A stretch of 64,000 nucleotides of DNA, taken from assembly GCF_002741035.1 (NCBI RefSeq), contig NZ_CP016808.1, positions 2,790,001-2,854,000 on the forward strand, written 5' to 3'. This document shows, in pieces, positions 54,425 to 62,218 of this stretch. The stretch comes from Paenibacillus sp. BIHB 4019. Its GTDB lineage: Bacteria; Bacillota; Bacilli; Paenibacillales; Paenibacillaceae. A model generated the notes under the pieces. The model saw nothing but the letters and a program-made list of their open reading frames with translations. It made no database searches and was not told the DNA's origin. Made by a program: the position numbers and the translations under genes. Each line of letters begins with the position of its first letter. The first letter of the stretch is position 1.

Positions 54425-56239
54425 GTGATGATCCTGTTAGAGTTACTAGCTAAAAGAATGATTTTCATGCTGCCGAAGACAAAAATCGTACAAAAATTGT
54501 TCGTGGGTTATTTGCTGATGGTCCTAATTCCATTTTTGATTTTTGGATATTTTGTTTACAACCAGGCGCAAAGTCGTTTTCTTGAACAATATTTGCGAAA
54601 TAGGCAGGAGCTTATCGAACAGGCGAGTAATAGTCTGCAGGTTGATTTGACACAAGTCGAATCAGTATATCAGTTATTTCAATACAATGAGTACATGCTT
54701 GAATACTTGAGCGGAAATTATCGTTCTGAATCTCAGTACGTCTATAATTTACTGAAAAATATTCGGCCCTTATACTCGTTTGTAAGTGTCGGGAATAAGC
54801 AAATACAAGGAATTCGGATGTATAGCATCAATCCGGAGGTTGAAACTTTAGAGCCAGAGTTTGGGGAAACGAATGAGTTAATTCATAAACCGGAATATGG
54901 AGAAATTCAAGCGCTGCCTCCGGGCAAAGGTTTATGGGTTATGAAACAATCAACCTCTCAACAATATCCGAGCTTAATTTACTATCAGAAGATTTATAAT
55001 TCACAATTTTCCAAGCAAATTGGGATTATGGAAATTAAAGTATCTGACGACGTAATTAATATGCTAATGGAGAAGATCAAGACAAAGAAAGATGATCGGG
55101 TATTGATTATCTCGCCTGATAGCAAGCTGTTATTTGGTGATCTTGATCACACAGAGGAAGTACAACTAGTACAAAAATCGGCTTCAGCTATTATTCAAGA
55201 GTCCAAGTCCGGTCATTATATTGTTAGGGGTAAGAGGCTTCTCAGTAATATGGTAACCGTCGAGTCATTAGACGTTGTCGTGATATCTTATACAAACGAG
55301 AAAGGTGTGTTTGAAAATCTCAAGAAGGAATTACAATTTGTCGCACTTGGCGGGGTAATATGTTTGTTTATGCTTTCCGCTGTTTATTATTGGATAGTCA
55401 GCTCTCTAACTAAACGGATTGTCAAGCTTTCTAGGCATATGCGTAGGGTCGGCTTTGATAATTTATCCATGTATACTGAGCGTACGAATGATAGGGATGA
55501 AATCGACTATTTGACATCCTCATACAACGCGATGCTTCAGCGGATCGATGACTTGGTAAACAAGGTGCACCGTGAAGAATTGCTGCGTAAAGAAGCTGAT
55601 TATAAAGTGTTGCAAGCCCAAATAAAACCGCACTTTTTATATAACACATTGGAGTCTATTCGGATGATGGCTGAAGTGAATGAAGCGCCAGAAGTCGCCA
55701 ATTTTACACATACGTTTGGCAAACTCATTCGTTACAGTCTATCGAATGACAAATTTGAAACGACACTTCATGACGAGCTCGAGCATGTTAGAAATTTTTT
55801 GCAGATTCATAAAATCCGAGTCGGTGAGCGACTAGATTACGCAATTGAGGTAGATGCTCGAATTAATCGTTTCGTGTGTCCACGGTTTATTTTGCAGCCA
55901 TTAGTAGAGAACAGTATTATTCATGGTCTAAGCAGACTGCGGAAGCAATGGATGATTCGATTACGGATTTATGAAGAGAATGGCTACCTTAAAGTGGAGA
56001 TTAAGGATAACGGAGTTGGAATAGAAGCGGATCGACTTCGAATGATTCAAGGTGTATTGCATGGAGAACTGGACTTGGAGCGACTGCAGACCGAATCGGG
56101 AGGGCTTGGCGTATACAATGTTCATGAGCGCATAAAAAGCTTCTATGGTAACCAATCTGGTTTGTCGCTAAATAGTAACGATCCGAACGGTATGATTTGC
56201 ATCATTCAAATGTATAAAGGAGAGCTTGAATCATGCTAA
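54425..56239 (+). CDS. YesM-type sensor histidine kinase of the arabinan locus
   Basis: A 604-residue membrane kinase. Membrane segments at about 25-45 and 300-322 flank an extracellular sensor, followed by a HAMP region (RIVKLSRHMRRVGFDNL). The histidine motif is QIKPHFLYNTLESIRMM, and the ATP-binding part has IKDNGVGIEADRL and GLGVYNVHERI. Its last codons overlap the response-regulator gene. The likely stimulus is a sugar-loaded form of the neighbouring binding protein or extracellular arabino-oligosaccharide. The start is uncertain (GTG 54425, ATG 54428 or a later Met) because no strong ribosome site is visible. Confidence 0.92.
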   Translation: MMILLELLAKRMIFMLPKTKIVQKLFVGYLLMVLIPFLIFGYFVYNQAQSRFLEQYLRNRQELIEQASNSLQVDLTQVESVYQLFQYNEYMLEYLSGNYRSESQYVYNLLKNIRPLYSFVSVGNKQIQGIRMYSINPEVETLEPEFGETNELIHKPEYGEIQALPPGKGLWVMKQSTSQQYPSLIYYQKIYNSQFSKQIGIMEIKVSDDVINMLMEKIKTKKDDRVLIISPDSKLLFGDLDHTEEVQLVQKSASAIIQESKSGHYIVRGKRLLSNMVTVESLDVVVISYTNEKGVFENLKKELQFVALGGVICLFMLSAVYYWIVSSLTKRIVKLSRHMRRVGFDNLSMYTERTNDRDEIDYLTSSYNAMLQRIDDLVNKVHREELLRKEADYKVLQAQIKPHFLYNTLESIRMMAEVNEAPEVANFTHTFGKLIRYSLSNDKFETTLHDELEHVRNFLQIHKIRVGERLDYAIEVDARINRFVCPRFILQPLVENSIIHGLSRLRKQWMIRLRIYEENGYLKVEIKDNGVGIEADRLRMIQGVLHGELDLERLQTESGGLGVYNVHERIKSFYGNQSGLSLNSNDPNGMICIIQMYKGELESC

Positions 56240-57033
56240 ATCTACTGGTAGTAGATGATGAACCACTAATTCTAGCCGGGCTCCATTCTATTATTACGAA
56301 AGCAGATACTGGATTTCTTAGGGTGGAGACGGCTAACGATGGAATAGAAGCGCTCGAGAAGCTTCAGTCGTATGAAGCACATTTAATTCTAACAGATATT
56401 CAGATGCCCGAGATGACGGGTTTGGAATTGATTCATGAAGTGAAACGGAACAATCTTTGCGAGCGCTTCATTATTTTAACCGGCTATAATGATTTTGATT
56501 TTGTTAGACAGGCATTACGTTACCAAGTACTTGATTATCTCTTGAAACCGATCGATAAAGAAGAGCTCGTGTCCGCCCTGCAGAACGCAGCTCAATTAAT
56601 TCATGAAGATCTGCAGCTTCGCGAGGTGAAGGGGGCGACGGAGTACAAGGAAACGATAACGGAATTCACGAGTCTCTTAGACAACAAGCTGCTATCAGAA
56701 CCGATGAGTAAAATACTAGATTATATCCATCAACATTATGCAAAGTTTGATCTGTCATTAGAACAAGTGGCAGAGTTTATTGAATTGAATCCAAGCTACG
56801 TAAGTGCATTGTTCAAGAAAGAAGCCGGAATTAATTTCATTCCATATTTGCATACGTGCCGTGTATTTAAGGCTCAGCAACTTATGAATGAACACCCTAA
56901 GATGGCAATAGACAAGATTTCATTTCAGGTAGGGTATGAGAATCCGCGTTACTTCTTCAAAGTATTTAAGAAATATGCAGGGCTAACTCCCGGTCAGTAT
57001 CGGGATATTGATGTTGATGAAGATTTGAAATGA
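56233..57033 (+). CDS. YesN-type AraC response regulator of the arabinan locus
   Basis: A 266-residue regulator. The receiver domain has VVDDEP, the phospho-acceptor in LILTDIQMPEMTG and the lysine in YLLKPIDKEE. An AraC-type domain (LEQVAEFIELNPSYVSALFK; IDKISFQVGYENPRYFFKVF) binds DNA. It overlaps the kinase gene by seven bases. By position it should activate the transporter and GH51 genes, and the inverted repeat at 50740-50770 is a candidate site. Confidence 0.94.
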   Translation: MLNLLVVDDEPLILAGLHSIITKADTGFLRVETANDGIEALEKLQSYEAHLILTDIQMPEMTGLELIHEVKRNNLCERFIILTGYNDFDFVRQALRYQVLDYLLKPIDKEELVSALQNAAQLIHEDLQLREVKGATEYKETITEFTSLLDNKLLSEPMSKILDYIHQHYAKFDLSLEQVAEFIELNPSYVSALFKKEAGINFIPYLHTCRVFKAQQLMNEHPKMAIDKISFQVGYENPRYFFKVFKKYAGLTPGQYRDIDVDEDLK

Positions 57034-57078
57034 TTATATCGTTATCCATTCATAGATTGGGCAGCCAAGGAGGCGCAT

Positions 57079-59451
57079 TTGGAAATGAGTCAACCTAAGA
57101 TTGTTGTATCTGTTGATCAGAAAGAAAAAGAATTAGGAGATTTGTTCGGTATTTTTTTCGAGGATCTTAACCATGCAGCGGATGGTGGTCTGTATGCGGA
57201 AATGGTGCAGAATCGCTCGTTCGAGTTCGACTATACAGATAATAAGGACTATAACTCACTTACAGCATGGAATAAGGTAGCGAGAGGGCCGGCACATGTT
57301 GAAATTCATGTAGAGACGGACTCCCCTCTTAACGCTAACAATTTGCATTATTTGGTTATGGAAGTAATGCTGCCAGGTAAAGGTGCTGGGGTTCAAAATG
57401 CAGGATTCAACACAGGCATGTCTGTTGTTAAGGGCGAAACATACCATTTCTCCTGTTATTATCGGAGAAATAGCTCTAACTCTGCTCCAATGCGAATCCG
57501 TCTGGAGAATGAGGAGGGGACCCTATGTTATGGAGAGACTACTTTTGACCCCGATCAGATGGAATGGACGCAAGTGGAATTGGAGATTGTTGCGGATATG
57601 ACGGACAACTATGCTCGTTTAACGCTGCTAGCTGAAGATAAAATATCAATATCGTTAGATATGGTTTCATTATTCCCTAAACATACGTTCTTGGAGAGGA
57701 AAAATGGGCTGCGTGCAGATATTGCACAGCTACTAGCCGACATGAAGCCACGGTTTATGCGTTTTCCAGGAGGCTGTCTTGCCCATTTTGGTTCTCTAAA
57801 TCCGAATGATCGAAACAGTATATATCGTTGGAAGAATACGCTGGGGCCGGTTGAATCAAGACCGACGAAGAGTAACATTTGGAAGTACAATCAGACCATG
57901 GGGATAGGGTATTATGAGTATTTTCAATTTTGCGAAGATATCGGAGCCAAGCCGCTTCCAGTCATTGCAGCAGGTTACGATCCTCATACAAGGCGTGCCG
58001 CTCCTCTTGACGAGATGCAGCCATGGATCGATGAAGCCTTAGATCTTATCGAGTTTGCTAATGGGGGGACGGATACTATTTGGGGAGCAAAACGGGCTGA
58101 TCTAGGCCATCCTGAACCATTTGGCTTGGAGTATCTGGCCATTGGGAATGAAGAAGTCGGGGCGGAGTTTTTTGAACGCTATGTGATTATTCATCAGGCA
58201 GTTCGTGAGAAATATCCTGCTATTAAATTAATTGGTTCTGGGGGCCCCGGAGCTGCTGGCAGCGAATATGATCGCGGTTGGGAATGTGCTTGCAAACATG
58301 AGGCCAATTATGTAGATGAACACTACTATCAATCGCCAGATTGGTTCATCGCGAATATGAATCGTTATGATGGATATCCTGCCGACGGCCCTAAAGTATT
58401 TCTTGGCGAATATGCATCAGGCGATGATACCTACTTCAACGCAGTTGTTGAGGCGGCTTATATGATTGGCATGGAGAAGGCGCCAGCTGTAGGACTCGCT
58501 TGTTATGCGCCAATGCTCTGCAACGCAGATTACGTAAATTGGAAACCCAATATGATATGGTTCAACAATCATTCGGTGTATGGCACTGCTAGTTATCATG
58601 TTCAGAAACTGTTTATGCAGCATCAGGGAGATGTATTGCTTCATACGGAAGCAATAGGATTACCTGAGCAAGAACAAGCTGCTCCGCCGATTATGGGGAC
58701 GATTAGCTTTGACACCAAATCTGCTCATGTTGATATTGTCGATATTACACTAGAGAATCTTGAGACTGGCGAAGTTAAGAAATATGATGGAAGATCGATT
58801 TCACCAGAATCAACATCAAGCTTCCTCGATACGGTGGATTGGGACCATTATCATTTGTCGTTTCGTGCAGCTAAGCTCGATGAAAGCAGTGGAGTCGATG
58901 TTTCTGGAAGCCATCCGTTTGAAATAACATTTGGACAAGCCGATGACAATAATAAGCGCATTTGGAAGCTCGATTGGTGGATGAATCTATCCAGTATCTG
59001 CAGCATTACAGGAGGAAGACATTGCGAACTTATAAATTATGTTTTCAATCCTGAAGCAGGGAGGAAGTACGAATACCGTTTAGAGGTTAAAGGGCGCCAA
59101 ATACGCACTTATATTGATGGTGTTCTTCTTGCAGACACTGAGGATAAGCCTGCTATTACTGAAGAACTATATTATTCAGCATCATTGGATGAGAAGTCTG
59201 GTGATATTATTATGAAGGTTGTTAACCTGAAAGAGTACGATGTAACTGCTGATGTTGTTCTGAACGGAGATATAACAACCGATCGGGGTGTTAAAGTATA
59301 TACGCTCTCTGGTCATGCAGATGAGGATCGGAATAGCTTCGAGGAGCCGAATAAGATAGCGCCAAAAGAAGCGGACATAGCGTGGGGTAAAGGCCCGCGG
59401 ACTTATCATTTTACAAGAAAATCGATGACAGTACTCCGCTTCTTAAATTAG
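57079..59451 (+). CDS. GH51 alpha-L-arabinofuranosidase, copy 2
   Basis: A 790-residue paralogue of the enzyme at 47950, alignable from end to end. The GH51 residues are conserved: FGIFFEDLNHAADGGLYAEM, RFMRFPGGCLAHFG, YLAIGNEEVGAEFFERY with the acid/base Glu, and VFLGEYASGDDTYFN with the nucleophile. The LamG-like C-terminal part is also kept. There is no signal peptide. AAGGAGG (57067-57073) precedes both TTG 57079 and ATG 57085, so the start is uncertain by two codons. It follows the response regulator by 45 bases and may be read with the two-component genes. The two copies probably differ in linkage preference, which sequence alone does not show. Confidence 0.93.
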   Translation: MEMSQPKIVVSVDQKEKELGDLFGIFFEDLNHAADGGLYAEMVQNRSFEFDYTDNKDYNSLTAWNKVARGPAHVEIHVETDSPLNANNLHYLVMEVMLPGKGAGVQNAGFNTGMSVVKGETYHFSCYYRRNSSNSAPMRIRLENEEGTLCYGETTFDPDQMEWTQVELEIVADMTDNYARLTLLAEDKISISLDMVSLFPKHTFLERKNGLRADIAQLLADMKPRFMRFPGGCLAHFGSLNPNDRNSIYRWKNTLGPVESRPTKSNIWKYNQTMGIGYYEYFQFCEDIGAKPLPVIAAGYDPHTRRAAPLDEMQPWIDEALDLIEFANGGTDTIWGAKRADLGHPEPFGLEYLAIGNEEVGAEFFERYVIIHQAVREKYPAIKLIGSGGPGAAGSEYDRGWECACKHEANYVDEHYYQSPDWFIANMNRYDGYPADGPKVFLGEYASGDDTYFNAVVEAAYMIGMEKAPAVGLACYAPMLCNADYVNWKPNMIWFNNHSVYGTASYHVQKLFMQHQGDVLLHTEAIGLPEQEQAAPPIMGTISFDTKSAHVDIVDITLENLETGEVKKYDGRSISPESTSSFLDTVDWDHYHLSFRAAKLDESSGVDVSGSHPFEITFGQADDNNKRIWKLDWWMNLSSICSITGGRHCELINYVFNPEAGRKYEYRLEVKGRQIRTYIDGVLLADTEDKPAITEELYYSASLDEKSGDIIMKVVNLKEYDVTADVVLNGDITTDRGVKVYTLSGHADEDRNSFEEPNKIAPKEADIAWGKGPRTYHFTRKSMTVLRFLN

Positions 59452-59483
59452 AAGAGTCAAAGACATTCTACTGTACGGAGAAG

Positions 59484-59524
59484 AAAAGTCCCGATGATGG
59501 CATTTAATCATTGGGACTTTTTTT
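59484..59524 (+). terminator. intrinsic terminator after the second GH51 gene
   Basis: AAAAGTCCCGATGAT and ATCATTGGGACTTTT pair around GGCATTTA, with a T-rich tail. It ends the arabinan locus. Confidence 0.83.
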
Positions 59525-59644
59525 ATTAAGTAAAAGGAGAAACATCCGAACATCTTAATGAGATAGAAAAATCATTAATTAGTAGCTTCAGAGACCTTGC
59601 GTTTTATGAGCAGAATCGATGATTAGATTTTCTTAGGAGTTGTT

Positions 59645-59690
59645 AGAAGTAATAAAGTTCAAGATTGTAAAATAAAGTTGTAGACTGACG
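59645..59690 (+). repeat. TnsB-site-like array (two sites, 20-bp spacing)
   Basis: GTAATAAAGTTCAAGATTG and AAAATAAAGTTGTAGACTGA place the G of AAAGT at 59657 and 59677, exactly 20 bases apart. The pattern resembles the right ends at 38182, 46527 and 46988, but no TGT lies at the expected distance. It may be a decayed end of an older Tn7-like element. Confidence 0.4.
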
Positions 59691-60025
59691 ATGCTTCATT
59701 AAGCGGGAGGTTACTTCCAATACATTAGCTAAATACAAAGAATTCATCTAAAAAATAAAATAGCTATCTGTACTCGCAAAAATGAGAAATTAACAAGGTC
59801 GACCATGAATTTTATTAATATGATTCGTCAAAATCCTATTAGAAGTATCCACTCGCAATCGAATCAGCGGTCCACCTCATTCAGGCATTGGAACTGCGCG
59901 CATAAGTAAGGCAAAACTGAAAAGGGCCGCCCCTGTTTGGAGACGGCCTTGAAAATAGTTGCTGTGTCGATCAAGTAAATGAAGCGTATCCGTTATCCAC
60001 CTTGAAAGAAGACCCCTTATGACGT
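59691..60025. other. intergenic region between the TnsB-like array and the anti-sigma gene
   Basis: No gene was found. On the reverse strand, GGCCGTC...GCGGCCC followed by TTTTC (59927-59950) is a likely terminator of the sigma/anti-sigma operon. Confidence 0.45.
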
Positions 60026-60733
60026 CTAATTGCCATACTCTTTCCAATACTTCGCTAAGCGGTCCTGAAGTGCAGCGTCCAGATCTTTCCCTTCCTCTTC
60101 ATCCAGATGGGCCATCCCGATGGCTTGCGCCAATTGCTGGCTAAGTCCTCGCACTCCTCCTGACATGCCCAGCTCGGGCAGCCATTCCATCTGGGAGTAC
60201 CACCGCTCCGCATAATCTTTGGTTCCGCCGGCGTTCTTCACGATATACAAGCGATGCAGGATGTTAGTGTCGTCTCGATAGCTATAGTAAAAGTATCCCT
60301 TCTTCTTAAGCGCCTCCGTAATATTGATTTTTTCTCCGTTTACGCTTACGATGAGGCGCCCCCAGGATTTCTTAACGAGCCAAGGCCCAGTGACAGCGCT
60401 GATCGCTACCTTCGTATTTTTACCGTCCATTTCATAGTGCAAGGTATCGCCGTTTGCAAAGGTAACCGTCTGTCCTTTTCCGTTAAAATAGCGATCGTAT
60501 AATTTTTCGATATCGCCGGATACTGCAGCATACGCTGTTGCCGAGATGAGGAGTACAAGCAAGCTGGCAGATAACGTGATCAGTATTTTGCGATAGGAGG
60601 CTCGTCCGCGCATCTCTCGGCTTGGTTCATGTGCGACCCGGCGCTGCCGTTCGATCGCTTTCCACATGTTCTCTTTCTGATTCTCGTCCGGAGCAATTGC
60701 CTCGAATAGTTGCTTGATATGATTATTTGTCAT
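60026..60733 (-). CDS. putative membrane anti-sigma factor paired with an ECF sigma gene
   Basis: A 235-residue protein: cytoplasmic residues 1-48, one membrane segment (ILITLSASLLVLLISATAYAA, about 50-70) and an extracellular remainder with YFNGKGQTVTFANGDTLHYE and a Trp-rich part. The N-terminus lacks the HxxxCxxC zinc motif of RsiW but begins like other ECF partners (IKQLFEAIAPDENQKENMW). Its start overlaps the end of the sigma gene by 11 bases, and AGGAGG precedes the ATG. Function is inferred from pairing; the signal sensed is unknown. Confidence 0.75.
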   Translation of the reverse strand: MTNNHIKQLFEAIAPDENQKENMWKAIERQRRVAHEPSREMRGRASYRKILITLSASLLVLLISATAYAAVSGDIEKLYDRYFNGKGQTVTFANGDTLHYEMDGKNTKVAISAVTGPWLVKKSWGRLIVSVNGEKINITEALKKKGYFYYSYRDDTNILHRLYIVKNAGGTKDYAERWYSQMEWLPELGMSGGVRGLSQQLAQAIGMAHLDEEEGKDLDAALQDRLAKYWKEYGN

Positions 60734-61190
60734 AATGGCCTCCTAAGCTTAACTTCATGAGCGTACGCCCCTTCGCCAGCTGTGTTTGGATCGTGCTTTC
60801 TTTGCGGATGAGCATGTTCGCGATTTCTCTAATTGAATATTCTTCGAAATAATAAAGATAGAGTACGATTTTGTATTTATCAGGCAACGCCAGCAGCTGA
60901 TCAAGCAACTCTCCCGAACGATCGCCGTCATCCCTCCAAACCGCTTCCGGCAAGCGTGCCAGCTCGACTTTCCGCGTTCTCCACCAGCTTTTCAGTATAT
61001 CCTTGCAATAGTTCCTGGTCATTACGATAAGCCATGCCTTCTCATGCTCGGGGTCAGCAAAAGACGTGTTGGACTTCAATAGTTTTAGAAAAATCGATTG
61101 AACAGCATCCTCCGAATCGGTTGAATTTTTGAGATACATGAAGCAAATGCGATAAATCATTTCTACGTTCCGTTTATAAATGTCATCCAT
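60723..61190 (-). CDS. ECF-type RNA polymerase sigma factor
   Basis: A 155-residue sigma-70-like protein with region 2 (YRICFMYLKNSTDSEDAVQS; KAWLIVMTRNYCKDILKSWW) and region 4 (YSIREIANMLIRKESTIQTQ). It is different from SigW and shorter. ATG 61190 is chosen because AGGTG lies six bases upstream; a longer in-frame start at 61229 is less likely. It is co-transcribed with the membrane protein at 60026, its probable anti-sigma factor. Its target promoters cannot be identified here. Confidence 0.88.
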   Translation of the reverse strand: MDDIYKRNVEMIYRICFMYLKNSTDSEDAVQSIFLKLLKSNTSFADPEHEKAWLIVMTRNYCKDILKSWWRTRKVELARLPEAVWRDDGDRSGELLDQLLALPDKYKIVLYLYYFEEYSIREIANMLIRKESTIQTQLAKGRTLMKLSLGGHYDK

Positions 61191-61332
61191 GTTTTCACCT
61201 CGTATATGTATAACACGATCGTGGACCAAGAAATATCCTTATATCTCACTTGTTTTTTTACTTTCCCATACTCGCCTATACAAAATGAGACGTTGGCGAT
61301 CAGTTCAGGATTAAGCGAGGGTTTTGATATAA

Positions 61333-61396
61333 GAAGAAAATAAAGTACTAGACTAAGAAAATTAAGTTGCAGACTGAACAAATAAAGTATTAGACT
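61333..61396 (+). repeat. TnsB-site-like array (three sites, 21-bp spacing)
   Basis: AAAATAAAGTACTAGACT, AAAATTAAGTTGCAGACTGA and AAATAAAGTATTAGACTC lie in tandem with the G of AAGT at 61345, 61366 and 61387. The motif is the same type as at 59645-59690 and resembles TnsB sites. No TGT terminus stands at the expected position, so it is read as a decayed or atypical element end. Confidence 0.45.
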
Positions 61397-61509
61397 CGGT
61401 GGAGCGACCGGGATGTAGCTACTACATGAAGCTTCGGCTCGTGCTCCTGGTTCTTCCGGACGCGCTGGGCGTAGCCATCGTCAGCCGGATACTACAGTTA
61501 CCTAGCTGA

Positions 61510-61683
61510 GCCCCGGGATTCGGCTTCGTTCCAATCGCCAGTTACAACGTGTCTCCGATGACCAATAAACCTGCTGTTCTCAGCTATGGCAGTCCAAACA
61601 GGATCGAGAAGCTACGATGGGACCTTATACCGTTTTGGGCGTTGTTTGCCTCCGGCGCGCTGGCCAACCCGAAGGAACTTTAG
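61510..61683 (+). pseudogene. remnant of a SRAP (YedK/HMCES-type) peptidase gene
   Basis: A 57-codon frame opened by a stop and without a start reads ASYNVSPMTNKPAVLSYG followed by LRWDLIPFWALFASGAL. These match the RYNxxPTQ and RWGLIPSWA motifs of SOS-response-associated peptidases that crosslink to abasic sites. The catalytic N-terminal Cys segment (MCGRF) and the C-terminal half are absent. The stretch is GC-richer than its surroundings. It is a fragment without likely function. Confidence 0.5.
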
Positions 61684-61703
61684 CCATGCCTGAACGTTAG
61701 AAT

Positions 61704-61792
61704 ATACGTAATAGTATGGTTAGAAATGTGATTATAGCGCGTCGTTTGGGGCTTGTGGGAGACAAGTTAGTTTGAAATGTAATTATAGAACG
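61704..61792 (+). repeat. imperfect direct repeats of a GAAATGTnATTATAG type
   Basis: GTTAGAAATGTGATTATAGC (about 61719-61738) and GTTTGAAATGTAATTATAGA (about 61770-61789) match at 17 of 20 bases, about 51 apart. A weaker relative, GTTAGAATATACGTAATAGT, precedes them at about 61696. Spaced repeats of this kind resemble transposase-binding sites at element ends, but no gene supports this. Confidence 0.45.
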
Positions 61793-61820
61793 CCTACGTG
61801 TACCTACCCCTTTTCCTTGT

Positions 61821-61850
61821 TGACCTACCCGTCTGGGTAGGTCATTTTTT
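61821..61850 (+). terminator. intrinsic terminator without an identifiable upstream gene
   Basis: TGACCTACCC and GGGTAGGTCA form a perfect 10-bp stem around GTCT, followed by six T. Only remnants lie upstream, so it may belong to a lost gene. Confidence 0.8.
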
Positions 61851-62218
61851 GTTTTTCAACCATTATACTTAATTTAGATTTGCCTTACGGAAAGCGAGTA
61901 TTTAGATCTTTTTAAATGTGGCACTTTCCAACATCTAATTGCTGCTAATCAAGAGGCCTCTGAGTCAATACATACGTTTAGGCACATAATGTCCCCGGGC
62001 TCTTCTCCATTCCTCAGCACAAGGTAACGCAAGTGGTCCACCATCTTTGCTGCAAGCATTGCTCGATCAGACCAACACAGAAATACTCTGACAAAAAATA
62101 CAGGAATCGCATCATAAGCTTTGACGGGAGGGAGAGAGAGTTTAGAGGTGGGGTAGTCGAGTATGGTTATTATTTTTTTCAGAATAGAAATGGGATTACA
62201 AGGAGGAACAAGATACTT
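61851..62218. other. intergenic region upstream of the large secreted repeat protein
   Basis: No gene was found. AAGGAGG at about 62200-62206 serves ATG 62219. GGGAGGGAGAGAGAG at about 62127 is purine-rich. I could not settle on a promoter. Confidence 0.4.

Noticed and set aside
59511..59540. GGGACTTTTTTTATTAAG as the missing left end of element C.
   Set aside because: The ACTTT run is the tail of a clear terminator (59484-59524), and no other inverted sites or ACA terminus lie at the expected spacing.
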